DNA of 64,000 nt from Streptomyces typhae (GTDB lineage: Bacteria; Actinomycetota; Actinomycetes; Streptomycetales; Streptomycetaceae). Where the stretch lies: NCBI RefSeq assembly GCF_009755605.1, contig NZ_WPNZ01000001.1, forward strand, positions 248,001 to 312,000, in the 5' to 3' direction. How positions within the stretch are numbered: position 1 is the first letter of the stretch; each line of letters opens with the position of its first letter. This document shows positions 1 through 11,607 of this stretch, in pieces. A program made the translations under genes and the position numbers. The notes under the pieces are model-generated. The model was not told the origin of the DNA and ran no database searches. It saw only the letters and a list, made by a program, of their open reading frames with translations.

Positions 1-372
1 GCGGCGGGCCACGCGCCAGCGGCCCCTGCGCACGGCGTCCCCGAAGACGCCGTACAGCTTCTCGTCCGCGGTGTCCGGGACGGCGCCGGGCGAGGGGCGG
101 GAGGTGGCCTTCTCGAAGCCGGACGCCGCTCCCGGGGAGCCCCGGTCCGCCTTCTCGTCCGGATCCGGCAGGTCCTCCACGAAGGGTTCGAGGTCGGCGA
201 GGGTCTTCGCGCGGTAGACCCCGTCGAGGCGTTCGCTGTGCTCCTGCGGGTCGAGGCGGCCCGCGGCGAGCGCGTCGGCCAGGATGTCGGCGGTCCGGTC
301 GCGGTCGGCGTCGGAGGCCCGCAGCCGCCCGGACGGCCGGGAGGGGGTCTGGGAACGCTTCTCTAGGTCCAC
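1..372 (-). CDS. DUF1707 (SHOCT-like) domain protein, 3' end outside window
   Basis: Reading leftward from a GTG at 372, the frame stays open to the window edge (124 codons). Residues about 17-70 form the actinobacterial DUF1707 domain: LRASDADRDRTADILADAL, then a Gly-Arg-Leu turn, EHSERLDGVYRAKTLADLEPFVEDLPD. In this family the domain precedes either membrane segments or a LiaF-like C-terminus. The visible tail (DEKLYGVFGDAVRRGRWRV) resembles the start of a LiaF/DUF2154-type region, so a cell-envelope sensing role is possible but inferred. It is divergent from the fumarase gene. No strong Shine-Dalgarno precedes the GTG, so the start is uncertain. Confidence 0.75.
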   Translation of the reverse strand, partial: MDLEKRSQTPSRPSGRLRASDADRDRTADILADALAAGRLDPQEHSERLDGVYRAKTLADLEPFVEDLPDPDEKADRGSPGAASGFEKATSRPSPGAVPDTADEKLYGVFGDAVRRGRWRVARR

Positions 373-391
373 GCCGAGCAGCGTACCCAAA

Positions 392-405
392 CGCGATAGA
401 TCGCG
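392..405. promoter_or_regulatory. Inverted repeat CGCGAT-AG-ATCGCG in divergent promoter region
   Basis: A perfect 6-bp inverted repeat with a 2-base centre lies about 20 bp upstream of the DUF1707 start, between two divergent genes. Its position fits an operator for the DUF1707 gene. No regulator can be named from the sequence. Confidence 0.3.
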
Positions 406-432
406 ACTACCCCCCGCGCGGGGCGTGCTGCG

Positions 433-451
433 GCAACTGAGCCTTACCTCA
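433..451. promoter_or_regulatory. Degenerate iron-box-like sequence upstream of class I fumarase
   Basis: The 19 bases match 11 of 19 positions of the actinobacterial IdeR/DmdR iron box (TTAGGTTAGGCTAACCTAA). The right half is good and the left half poor. It lies 90 bp upstream of a gene for an iron-sulfur enzyme, which makes it worth noting, but the match is weak and it may be chance. Confidence 0.2.
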
Positions 452-540
452 CAAGAGGAGCGCGCCCCGGGCGCTCTACGCTGGTCGGGCGCCACCGATG
501 GAGGTCGCGCCGCTGTCTGCCGAGTGAGGAATTGGGCGTC

Positions 541-2241
<1,701 letters not shown>

Positions 2242-2263
2242 CCTCCACGCACTTCAGGAACTC

Positions 2264-2666
2264 TCAGGCGAACCGCTGGTTCGCCGCGCCCGCGCACCTC
2301 TGGAGCCGCAGCGGCTCCTCGGGCCCGGCGAGGGTCACGCACAGCCCGGTGTCCGCGGCGGGCCGCAGCGTTCCGGCGTCCCGTACGAACTTCTGGTTGC
2401 CGCCGCCGTGGCAGTTCCAGAGGGTGACCGCGACGCCTTCCTCGTACGAGCTGCCGGGCACGTCCAGGCACCGGTCCGTGGAAGAGGCGGGAGTCGTCGA
2501 GGTAGTGCGCGTCGCCGTACAGCTGTGTGGCCTCGGCGGCGCGGATGCGTTCCAGGTCGGGCGGCAGCGGGACGGCCGCCGCGGCTCCGGCGAGCAGGCC
2601 CGCGAGCGCCGCGGCCGCCGCGAACGTACCGCGCAGACGCCCCGCGCCTCCCCGGTTCGGTGTCAC
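2264..2666 (-). pseudogene. Deletion remnant of a secreted SGNH-hydrolase/ricin-lectin protein
   Basis: Read from GTG 2666, the product begins with a signal peptide (Ala-rich core ending AAAAVPLPPDLERI) and RIRAAEATQLYGD. This is how a family of large Streptomyces secreted proteins starts. Within about 15 residues the frame loses similarity. The last 70 codons, in the +1 frame, encode only the end of a ricin-type beta-trefoil (TDRCLDVPGSSYEEG, WNCHGGGNQKF, LRLQRCAGAANQRFA). The simplest reading is one large internal deletion joining the first 50 codons to the last 70 out of frame. It is not expected to be functional. Confidence 0.6.
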
Positions 2667-2806
2667 CCAGGGTTTTTACTGATGAGTAGGAGCCTTGGGA
2701 ATACTCCGAACAAGACAAGTGCTCATCTTTGTGTGGCAGTTACGGGGCTCAAGGGCACCCGTGACCACCCGTTGCGGGCAACACGGATCGGAAGGACAGT
2801 CGGAAC

Positions 2807-4210
<1,404 letters not shown>

Positions 4211-4230
4211 CGCGGTTCCCGGGCCCGCGC

Positions 4231-4277
4231 CCTCCATCGCCGGACGGGCTCGGGATGAGCCCGTCCGGCGATGGAGG
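4231..4277. terminator. Perfect 21-bp hairpin after fumC, dispersed palindrome family
   Basis: Arms 4231-4251 and 4257-4277 are perfectly complementary around a 5-base loop (core ATCGCCGGACGGGCTC). It lies 20 bp after the fumC stop, so it can act as a terminator. The same core recurs at 17055-17172, so it belongs to a repeat family. Confidence 0.75.
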
Positions 4278-4348
4278 ACGAGGCGCGAAGCGCCGATTCT
4301 TTCGGGGCTCCAGGGGGCGGAGCCCCATGGTTTCGGGAAGGGGCGGGA

Positions 4349-4377
4349 TTGGGGAGGCCCCCGCCAGGACCTAATAT
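4349..4377 (+). promoter_or_regulatory. Leaderless promoter candidate for the DUF402 gene
   Basis: TTGGGG (4349-4354), a 17-base spacer and TAATAT (4372-4377) are followed six bases later by the ATG at 4384. There is no Shine-Dalgarno. This spacing is typical of leaderless actinobacterial transcripts starting at the A of ATG. Confidence 0.5.
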
Positions 4378-4383
4378 CTGTTC

Positions 4384-5067
4384 ATGACAGACCTCGTCGG
4401 CACGGCGTCCCCAGGAAAGGCCCGGCACTGGGCGCCGGGGACGCAGATCCTGTGGCGGTACCGGGAGAACGCGGGCCCCCGCTTCCACATCTGCCGCCCC
4501 GTCACGGTCGTCGAGGACACCGACGACCTGCTCGCGGTGTGGATGGCCCCGGGCACGGAGTGCGTGAAGCCGGTCCTCGCGGACGGCACCCCCGTGCACC
4601 GGGAGCCCCTGGCCACCCGCTACACCAAACCCCGCACGGTCCGCCGCGACCACTGGTTCGGCACCGGCGTCCTGAAGCTGGCACGCCCGCACGACCCCTG
4701 GTCGGTCTGGCTGTTCTGGGAACCGGGCTGGCGGTTCAAGAACTGGTACGTGAACCTGGAGGAGCCGCGCACCCGGTGGAGCGGCGGCGTGGACTCCGAG
4801 GACCACTTCCTGGACATCTCGGTGGATCCGGACGGCAGTTGGCGCTGGCACGACGAGGACGAGTTCGCGCAGGCGCAGGAGGCGGGTCTGATGGGCCGGG
4901 ACAAGGCCGGCGCGGTCCGGGCGGCGGGACACGCGGCGGTGGACGTCATCCGTTCCTGGGGACCTCCTTTCGGTGACGCGTGGCCGGGCTGGCGCCCCGA
5001 CCCGACATGGCGGATTCCCGCCCTCCCCCAGGACTGGGACCGCACCCCGGCGCACCTGTCCTCATGA
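4384..5067 (+). CDS. DUF402 (FomD-like) protein
   Basis: 227 residues. The central domain is DUF402: tryptophan-rich beta strands with PWSVWLFWEPGWRFKNWYVN (about 113-132) and DHFLDISVDPDGSWRWHDEDEF (about 140-160), whose acidic residues are the presumed metal ligands. Family members such as FomD and staphylococcal Ntdp hydrolyse nucleoside di- or triphosphates or CMP conjugates; the substrate here is unknown. The gene is monocistronic by layout. The start is supported by the adjacent leaderless promoter candidate. Confidence 0.75.
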   Translation: MTDLVGTASPGKARHWAPGTQILWRYRENAGPRFHICRPVTVVEDTDDLLAVWMAPGTECVKPVLADGTPVHREPLATRYTKPRTVRRDHWFGTGVLKLARPHDPWSVWLFWEPGWRFKNWYVNLEEPRTRWSGGVDSEDHFLDISVDPDGSWRWHDEDEFAQAQEAGLMGRDKAGAVRAAGHAAVDVIRSWGPPFGDAWPGWRPDPTWRIPALPQDWDRTPAHLSS

Positions 5068-5183
5068 GACCCTTGATGCGCCCCCGTACTTCAAACGTAG
5101 GATCGTCCTCCGCAAGGGCGCACAGCAGTAACTCCTCGTGCCCCCAGAGCGCCTGACAGGATGTCATCAAGGAGCGGCTGAAC

Positions 5184-5861
5184 GTGAGCGAGGAATACAG
5201 CGCGCCTGGCGGCCACGACCGCACGGGCCAGGCCGAGGCCTTCGACGCCATCGGCGGGTCCTACGACGTCGCGTTCCCGCACAAGGACGGCCAGCTCGCG
5301 GCAGGACGCCGGCTCGCCGCTGAGCTGCCCGCGGGCGCGCGGGTCCTGGACGTCGGCTGCGGCACCGGGCTGCCCACGGCCCGTCAGCTCACCGAGGCGG
5401 GACACACCGTCCTCGGCGTCGACCTGTCGGCCGGCATGCTGGAAATCGCCCGCGCGAACGTTCCGCCGCCCGCGGCCGAGTTCCGCCGTCTGGACCTCGC
5501 CGACCTGCGGGCGAGCGGCGAAGGACCGGCCGCCGTCGGTACGTTCGACGGGATCGCCTGCTTCTTCGCGCTGTTGATGCTGCCCCGGAAAGAGATACCG
5601 TCTGCTCTTCGGCTGCTGCGGTCACTGCTCAGGCCCGGCGGTCTGCTGGGGCTCTCCATGGTCGAGGCCGACCTGGACGACGCAGAGATTCCGTTCCTGG
5701 GGCACACAATCCGGGTATCCGGTTACCTGCGGGACGAACTGCGGCAGGTCGTGCGGGACGCCGGTTTCGACATCGCCCACGAGGAGTCGTACACGTACGC
5801 CCCGGCGAGCACGACCGCACCACCCGAGCACCAGCTATTCCTGCACTGCCGACGCGGCTGA
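5184..5861 (+). CDS. Class I SAM-dependent methyltransferase
   Basis: 225 residues. Motif I is VLDVGCGTGLPTARQL (about 52-67), followed by the acidic post-I VLGVDLSAGMLEIA and a motif IV region with CFFALLMLPRKEI. The fold is Rossmann-type methyltransferase of the ubiE/type-11 kind; the substrate cannot be read. The start is GTG 5184 with AAGGAG at 5169-5174. The flanking genes have unrelated roles, so context does not help. Confidence 0.8.
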   Translation: MSEEYSAPGGHDRTGQAEAFDAIGGSYDVAFPHKDGQLAAGRRLAAELPAGARVLDVGCGTGLPTARQLTEAGHTVLGVDLSAGMLEIARANVPPPAAEFRRLDLADLRASGEGPAAVGTFDGIACFFALLMLPRKEIPSALRLLRSLLRPGGLLGLSMVEADLDDAEIPFLGHTIRVSGYLRDELRQVVRDAGFDIAHEESYTYAPASTTAPPEHQLFLHCRRG

Positions 5862-5917
5862 GCAACGCTTGGACGGCGCGCGCGGCGCGCAGCCCCGGAC
5901 GGACGGATTCAAAACGC

Positions 5918-8041
5918 GTGACGGAGCACTTCAGCCCCCACGAGGGCCGCAAGGCACCCGGTGCCCGGCCCCCAGCCCCCGCGGATCCCCGCGGGGCGCT
6001 GCTGCGTGCCCCGGAGACGGACACGTACGGCTCCGGAGCCATGAACGCCCTGCCCGCACAGGCCCGCACGGGTGAACAGGACGCGGGCACGGGCAGCGAG
6101 CACGCCCAGTCCGCCACGCCGGCCACCGAGGGCCCCGAAGGGCCGGGCGGCCACCGCCCGCGCCCGGTCCCCGAGGGCGCCCCGGGCGTCCCCGCCCCGG
6201 CCCGCCCCTGCCCCGGTCCCGAAACGGCGGCCCACCCCGACAGCGAAAGCGCCATGACCGCACCCGACATGACCGGCGTGCCGGGCACCCCCGACGGTGC
6301 GGAGCGCCGCACCGGACGGCCCCGCCCGCCGGGACCCGCGTCCATGCGCCGCGACGGCGACCGGCTGCGCTTCGTGGGCGCGGCCACCCGGCGCATCGCC
6401 CGCGGCATCGACCTGGACGAGATCGTGATGGGCCTGTGCCGGGCCACGGTGCCGACGTTCTCGGACGCCATCCTCGTCTATCTGCGCGACCCGCTGCCGG
6501 TCGGCGACGAGCGTCCCGCGGGGCCGCTGCTGCTGCGGCTGAGGCGCACCGACCGCATCCCGGAGGACCAGGACGCCGACGGCGGCACGCTGCCCGCCCT
6601 ACAGGTGCAGTCCGACCTGTCGTCGGCCGCCGAGCTGTGCGAGGTCCGGGTGGGCAGCGCGCTCGCCGAGGTCCTGCGCGGAGTGCGCCCGGTGTTCGCG
6701 GACGCCACGGCGGCGCTCGGCGCGCTGCCCGAACTCCTCGGCGAGGGGCGTACCGTGCCCGGCGGGCAGCGGGCCATCCTGGCCCCGCTGCGCGGCCGGC
6801 GGCGGGTGATCGGCGCCGCCGTCTTCCTGCGCCGCCCCGACCGGCACCCCTTCGAGGCCGACGACCTCCTCGTCGCCGCCCAGCTCGCCACGCACAGCGC
6901 GCTCGGCATCGACAAGGCCGTCCTGTACGGGCGCGAGGCGTACATCGCGGACGAGTTGCAGCGCACGATGCTGCCCGAGACCCTGCCGCGCGCCACCGGC
7001 GTGCGCCTCGCCTCGCGCTACCTCCCGGCGGCCGAGACCGCCCGGGTCGGCGGCGACTGGTACGACGCGATCCCGCTGCCCGGCAGCCGCGTCGCCCTGG
7101 TCGTGGGCGACGTCATGGGGCACTCGATGACCTCCGCCGCCATCATGGGCCAGCTGCGCACCACCGCGCAGACCCTCGCCGGGCTCGACCTGCCGCCCCA
7201 GGAAGTCCTGCACCACCTCGACGAGCAGGCCCAGCGCCTCGGCTCCGACCGCATGGCCACCTGCCTGTACGCGGTCTACGACCCGGTCTCGCACCGCATC
7301 ACGATCGCCAACGCGGGCCACCCGCCGCCCGTCCTGCTGCATCTGGGGGGCCGCGCCGAGGTCCTGCGGGTGCCGCCGGGCGCGCCCATCGGTGTCGGCG
7401 GTGTCGACTTCGAGGCCGTGGAGCTCGACGCCCCCGCGGGCGCCACGCTGCTCCTGTACACGGACGGCCTGGTCGAGTCCCGCCTCCGCGACGTCTGGAC
7501 GGGTATAGAGCAGTTGCGCGAGCGGCTCGCCGCGACCGCCCAGCTCACCGGGCCCGACCATCCGCCGCCGCTGGAAGCGCTCTGCGACGAGGTGCTCGAC
7601 ATGCTCGGCCCCGGCGACCGCGACGACGACATCGCGCTGCTCGCGGCCCGCTTCGACGGGATCGCCCCGAGCGACGTGGCGTACTGGTTCCTGGAACCGG
7701 AGGACGCCACCCCGTCGCGTGCCCGGCGCCTGGCCCGCTCCGCCCTGGAGCGCTGGGGCCTGACCGAGCTGAACGACGCGGTCGAGCTGCTCGTCAGCGA
7801 GGTCGTCACCAACGCCGTGCGGTACGCCACCCGGCCGATCACCCTGCGGCTGCTGCGCACGGACGTGCTGCGCTGCGAGGTCGGCGACGACGTGCCACAG
7901 CTTCCGCGGCTGCGGCAGGCCCGCGCGACCGACGAGGGCGGACGCGGGCTCTATCTGGTCAACCGGCTGGCCCGGCGGTGGGGGGCCACTCGGCTGAGCA
8001 CCGGGAAGGTGGTCTGGTTCGAGCTGAACCAGAGCGGCTGA
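5918..8041 (+). CDS. GAF / SpoIIE-type PP2C phosphatase / HATPase regulator
   Basis: About 707 residues. The first 135 are a Pro/Ala/Gly-rich disordered leader. A GAF sensor follows (about 140-345), then the PP2C/SpoIIE phosphatase from LQRTMLPETLP (about 346) through RVGGDWYDAIPL, VVGDVMGHSM, LLLYTDGLVES and DRDDDIALLAARF. The C-terminal anti-sigma-type HATPase has ELLVSEVVTNAVRYA (about 622) and GGRGLYLVNRLARRWG. Such proteins control sigma factors by dephosphorylating anti-anti-sigma factors, with a kinase module in the same chain; the partner is unknown. The GTG at 5918 is the longest reading. Later ATGs within the disordered leader are possible starts. Confidence 0.85.
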   Translation: MTEHFSPHEGRKAPGARPPAPADPRGALLRAPETDTYGSGAMNALPAQARTGEQDAGTGSEHAQSATPATEGPEGPGGHRPRPVPEGAPGVPAPARPCPGPETAAHPDSESAMTAPDMTGVPGTPDGAERRTGRPRPPGPASMRRDGDRLRFVGAATRRIARGIDLDEIVMGLCRATVPTFSDAILVYLRDPLPVGDERPAGPLLLRLRRTDRIPEDQDADGGTLPALQVQSDLSSAAELCEVRVGSALAEVLRGVRPVFADATAALGALPELLGEGRTVPGGQRAILAPLRGRRRVIGAAVFLRRPDRHPFEADDLLVAAQLATHSALGIDKAVLYGREAYIADELQRTMLPETLPRATGVRLASRYLPAAETARVGGDWYDAIPLPGSRVALVVGDVMGHSMTSAAIMGQLRTTAQTLAGLDLPPQEVLHHLDEQAQRLGSDRMATCLYAVYDPVSHRITIANAGHPPPVLLHLGGRAEVLRVPPGAPIGVGGVDFEAVELDAPAGATLLLYTDGLVESRLRDVWTGIEQLRERLAATAQLTGPDHPPPLEALCDEVLDMLGPGDRDDDIALLAARFDGIAPSDVAYWFLEPEDATPSRARRLARSALERWGLTELNDAVELLVSEVVTNAVRYATRPITLRLLRTDVLRCEVGDDVPQLPRLRQARATDEGGRGLYLVNRLARRWGATRLSTGKVVWFELNQSG

Positions 8042-8075
8042 GGGGCCCTCTGGCCGGGCGGGGACCAAGGACCAA

Positions 8076-8107
8076 GGCGCCCCGGAACCTCGCGGTTCCG
8101 GGGCGCC
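8076..8107 (+). terminator. Rho-independent-like terminator
   Basis: Fourteen-base perfect arms GGCGCCCCGGAACC / GGTTCCGGGGCGCC around a TCGC tetraloop, 35 bp after the phosphatase stop. There is no U-tract, as is usual in streptomycetes. Confidence 0.85.
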
Positions 8108-8120
8108 AGTGCGTCGCCCT

Positions 8121-8236
8121 CGGGCCGGTGGGGGCTTGTCGCGCAGTTCCCCGCGCCCCTTACGGGGCGCCTCGCGCCGTTCACCCTGCGGGCCGGTGGG
8201 GGCTGATCGCGCAGTTCCCCGCGCCCCTTGCGGGGC
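8121..8236. repeat. Two copies of a 48-bp intergenic repeat (GTTCCCCGCGCCCC family)
   Basis: Positions 8121-8168 and 8189-8236 match at nearly every base, 68 bp apart. Each contains GCGCAGTTCCCCGCGCCCCT followed by CGGGGC, a short hairpin. A related copy is at 23960-24029. These resemble the common REP-like elements of Streptomyces intergenic DNA. They lie between convergent genes. Confidence 0.7.
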
Positions 8237-8249
8237 TCCGGCAGGGCTC

Positions 8250-10748
8250 TCAGTCGTCGCCCCTCCTGTGGGAGCGATCGGTACGGTCCGAGCGGTCCGA
8301 GCGGTCCCAGCGGTCCTCGGGGTCGTCCGAGTCGTCCCCGGTCGGCGAGGACGACGACGAGGACGACGGTTCGCCCGACGTCGGCGGGGTCGTCGGCGGC
8401 TTCGACGTCGGCGTCGTCGACGGTGAGTGCGAGGGCGACGTCGTCGACGTGGAGGGCGTGGACGACGGCTCGTCGTCGTCCTCGTCCTTGGTCTCCGTGG
8501 GCCGGATCGTCGGTGTCGGCGGGGCCTGCGTGGTCGGCTGGGGCGGCGGCTCGATGGCCGCGCCCATGTCCGTGTCGAGGTCGAACTTGCTGCGGGAGCC
8601 GGACGCGTCGAAGGTGTACGCCGCCCAGATCTCGGCCGGGAAGCTGCCGCCGTCGATGCGCTTCCGGTCGAGGGCGCCCTTCATCGAGGCCTGGTCGCCC
8701 CGCCTGATCTTCTTCTTGCCCTCGACCTCGTTCTCCGGTGCCTCGCCGAACAGGCCCACGGACGTCACCAGCTTCGGCGTGTAGCCCACGAACCAGGCCG
8801 ACTTGTTGTCGTCGGACGTACCGGTCTTGCCCGCGACCTGCTGCCCGTCGCGGTTGGTGGCGTCACGGACCGACCTCTTGGCCGTACCGTCGTCGACGAC
8901 GCCCGTGAGCACGGAGGTGACGGAGTCCGCGGCGCCCCGGCTGATGGCCTGGTCACCGATCGGGTCCGGCATGTCGACCGCGCGGTCCTTGTGCTCGACG
9001 GACTTCACGAGCGCGGGCGTGACCTTCTTGCCGTGGTTGTCGAGGGTCGCGTACACGCCCGCCATCTCCAGCGGGCTCGCCCCCATCGAGCCGAGGGTCT
9101 GCGCGGGCACGGCGGGCAGCTTCTCGGTGTCCATGCCCAGCTCGCCCGCGACCTCCAGGACCTTCTTCATCTTCACGTCCACGCCCATCTGCGCGAACAC
9201 GGAGTTGATGGACTGGTTCATGGCGGTCTGCACGTCGACCTGGCCGTAGTCGACGTCGTCCTCGTTGGGCGGTGCGAAGCCGATGTCGCTGCCCACGACC
9301 GGGCGCCTGCTGCGGCCGCTGTAGATCGTGTCGGCGGTGATCGGCTTGCCGCTCTGCGTGGTCGCCCGCTCCTCCAGGGCCGCGGCGAGGATCAGCGGCT
9401 TGAAGGTGGAGGCCGGCTGGTAGTCCGTGCGCGTGGCGTTGTTGACGTAGTGCTTCACATAGTCGCGGCCGCCGTACATCGCGACGACCCCGCCGGTCTT
9501 CGGGTCGACGGACACCGCACCGGCCTGCACGCGCCCGTCGGGCTTGTTGCTCTTCGGCTTCAGCTTGGCGTTCAGCTTCTTGTCGACCGCCCGCTCCAGC
9601 TGCTGCTGCTTCTTGCGGTCGATGTTGAGCGTGATGGTGTAGCCGCCCGCCTTGAGCTGGGCCTCCGCCTCGGACTTGGTGAGGCCCTGCTCGACGAGCT
9701 GCTTCTCCACGTCGGCCTCGGCGGCCTTCACCAGATAGCCGGTCTGGCCCTCCAGGGTCGGGTCGGGCTTCGGCTCCTGCGGCACCGGGAACTTCTGCGC
9801 CTCGCGTTCGGCGGCGGGCAGCCAGCCCTGCCCGACCATGTTGTCGAGCACGTAGTTCCAGCGCTGCTTGACCAGCTTTCTGCCGGTCGGGCTCGCGCTC
9901 GTCCAGTCGTAGGAGCTCGGGGACTGGAGCAGGGCGGCCAGGTAGGCGCCCTGGGCGACGTTCAGATCCGCCGCGTCGATGTCGTAGTACGCCCGCGCGG
10001 CGGCCTGGATGCCGTAGGCGCCGCGGCCGTAGTAGCTGGTGTTGATGTAGCCCGCGAGGATGTCGTCCTTGCTCTTCTCGCGGTCCACCTTCAGCGAGAT
10101 GACCAGTTCCTTCAGCTTGCGCGAGACGGTCTGGTCCTGCGTGAGGTAGTAGTTCTTCACATACTGCTGGGTGATCGTGGAGCCGCCCTGCTTGCCCTTG
10201 CCCGACAGGGTGTTGAGGACACCGCGGGCGGTGCCCTTCAGGTCCACGCCCGAGTCCTTGTAGAAGGACTTGTTCTCCGCCGCGACGAAGGTGCGCTGGA
10301 CCTTCTTCGGGACCTTGTCGAGGTCGACGATCTCGCGGTTCAGGTCGCCGTCACGGGCGAGGAACGTGCCGTCGCTGTACTTGTAGACATTGCTCTGGAG
10401 CTTCGCCGCGGCATTGCCCTTGGGTATGTCCACGACGAGGTACAGCACGACGAAGCCGAGCATGCCGAGCAGGATGAAGCCGAAGACCGTGCCGACGATC
10501 TTCTTCCAGGTGAAGAAGCGGCGTATGCCGGTGCGCTTGGGCTTGGCGCCCCGGGCCCGGCGGGCCGCGCGGCGCCCGCCCTCGCCGGACGCCGCTCCGT
10601 CACCGGACGCGCCGTCGCCGGCCGGGCCGCCCTCCGAGGGACCTGCGACGGACGGACTGCCGGTGGCGGGGGCGTCGCCGGGCGCACGGCCGGGCGCCGC
10701 CCGGCGCGCACCGCGCTGCCGCGCTTTTCGCTCTTCCGCTCGGCCCAT
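8250..10748 (-). CDS. Class A penicillin-binding protein (transglycosylase/transpeptidase)
   Basis: 832 residues from ATG 10748 (GGAG 11 bases upstream). It polymerises and cross-links peptidoglycan outside the membrane. Basic N-terminus, one TM segment (about 65-85), GT51 transglycosylase with AENKSFYKDSGVD and GGSTITQQYVKN, then the transpeptidase with PASTFKP (catalytic Ser about 446), SIN (about 512) and GKTGTS (about 638). The last 90 residues are a Ser/Thr/Asp/Pro-rich tail ending in Asp-Arg-Ser repeats, which is unstructured. An in-frame extension to 10850 exists but has no better ribosome site. A long open frame on the opposite strand is a GC shadow. Confidence 0.9.
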   Translation of the reverse strand: MGRAEERKARQRGARRAAPGRAPGDAPATGSPSVAGPSEGGPAGDGASGDGAASGEGGRRAARRARGAKPKRTGIRRFFTWKKIVGTVFGFILLGMLGFVVLYLVVDIPKGNAAAKLQSNVYKYSDGTFLARDGDLNREIVDLDKVPKKVQRTFVAAENKSFYKDSGVDLKGTARGVLNTLSGKGKQGGSTITQQYVKNYYLTQDQTVSRKLKELVISLKVDREKSKDDILAGYINTSYYGRGAYGIQAAARAYYDIDAADLNVAQGAYLAALLQSPSSYDWTSASPTGRKLVKQRWNYVLDNMVGQGWLPAAEREAQKFPVPQEPKPDPTLEGQTGYLVKAAEADVEKQLVEQGLTKSEAEAQLKAGGYTITLNIDRKKQQQLERAVDKKLNAKLKPKSNKPDGRVQAGAVSVDPKTGGVVAMYGGRDYVKHYVNNATRTDYQPASTFKPLILAAALEERATTQSGKPITADTIYSGRSRRPVVGSDIGFAPPNEDDVDYGQVDVQTAMNQSINSVFAQMGVDVKMKKVLEVAGELGMDTEKLPAVPAQTLGSMGASPLEMAGVYATLDNHGKKVTPALVKSVEHKDRAVDMPDPIGDQAISRGAADSVTSVLTGVVDDGTAKRSVRDATNRDGQQVAGKTGTSDDNKSAWFVGYTPKLVTSVGLFGEAPENEVEGKKKIRRGDQASMKGALDRKRIDGGSFPAEIWAAYTFDASGSRSKFDLDTDMGAAIEPPPQPTTQAPPTPTIRPTETKDEDDDEPSSTPSTSTTSPSHSPSTTPTSKPPTTPPTSGEPSSSSSSSPTGDDSDDPEDRWDRSDRSDRTDRSHRRGDD

Positions 10749-10780
10749 GGCTGTGGCTGCTCCGCTCGTCTCGTCGTCTT

Positions 10781-10840
10781 CGTACGCCGCCGTACGTCGT
10801 TCCCGTACGTCGTCCCCGTACGTATCTGTACGTCCCCGTA
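10781..10840. repeat. Clustered CGTACG repeats upstream of the penicillin-binding protein gene
   Basis: Six CGTACG/GTACG elements spaced 10-13 bp apart lie in the 331-bp gap between the PBP gene and padR. They fall just upstream of the PBP ATG, so they could form part of its promoter or leader. The rest of the gap (10841-11039) shows nothing else recognisable. Confidence 0.4.
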
Positions 10841-11039
10841 CCCCTGGCAACTCAGGTCAGCTCACGAAGCTAACACCGCGCCGCAGGACAAACTCCCCAC
10901 GATCCGGCCTTTTCCGGACGTGACAATCAGCACCCATCACTGGGGAACCAGTGCTGTCCCACCCAAATCGACTCACCAGGGGCACAGACGGTTGCCCGGG
11001 TCCCGAACCCGTGACCTGCGGTCGAGCTACACACTGCGG

Positions 11040-11072
11040 GTATACATCGTAGGTATACGTGGTGTGTATAGT
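11040..11072 (+). promoter_or_regulatory. padR promoter with three 13-bp-spaced GTATAC/GTATAG elements
   Basis: GTATAC at 11040 and 11053 and GTATAG at 11066 recur at exactly 13 bp. The last overlaps TATAGT (11067-11072), a good -10 element seven bases before the padR ATG, indicating a leaderless start. Repeats overlapping the promoter suggest autoregulation by PadR (inference). Confidence 0.55.
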
Positions 11073-11079
11073 GCTCCGC

Positions 11080-11607
11080 ATGTCCATCGGTCACACCCTT
11101 CTCGGGCTCCTCGAATCCGGGCCCCGCCACGGCTACGACCTGAAGCGTGCCTTCGACGAGAAGTTCGGGCACGACAAGCCGCTGCACTACGGCCAGGTCT
11201 ACTCGACCATGTCCCGCCTGCTGAAGAACGGCCTCGTCGAGGTCGACGGCATAGAGGCGGGCGAAGGCCCCGAGCGCAAGCGGTACGCCATCACCGAGGC
11301 GGGCATCACCGATGTCCAGCGATGGCTCGCGACGCCGGAGAAGCCCGAGCCGTACCTCCAGTCGACCCTCTACACCAAGGTCGTCCTCGCGCTGCTCACG
11401 CACCGCGACGCCGCCGACATCCTCGACACCCAGCGCGCGGAGCATCTGCGCCTGATGCGGATCCTCACCGACCGCAAGCGGAAGGGCGATCTCGCCGATC
11501 AGCTCATCTGCGACCACGCCCTGTTCCATCTCGAAGCCGACCTGCGCTGGCTGGAGCTCACCTCCGCGCGTCTGGGCAAGCTCGCCAAGGAGGTGCTCCC
11601 CGGATGA
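11080..11607 (+). CDS. PadR family transcriptional regulator
   Basis: 175 residues. The N-terminal winged helix is PadR type (MSIGHTLLGLLESGPRHGYDLKRAFDE, then YGQVYSTMSRLLKNGLVE and ERKRYAITEAG). The C-terminal helical dimer domain follows from about 90. ATG 11080 is chosen because it abuts the -10 element. It overlaps the ABC ATPase start by ATGA, so it probably represses its own transporter operon and responds to a compound exported by it (inference from family behaviour). Confidence 0.9.
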   Translation: MSIGHTLLGLLESGPRHGYDLKRAFDEKFGHDKPLHYGQVYSTMSRLLKNGLVEVDGIEAGEGPERKRYAITEAGITDVQRWLATPEKPEPYLQSTLYTKVVLALLTHRDAADILDTQRAEHLRLMRILTDRKRKGDLADQLICDHALFHLEADLRWLELTSARLGKLAKEVLPG

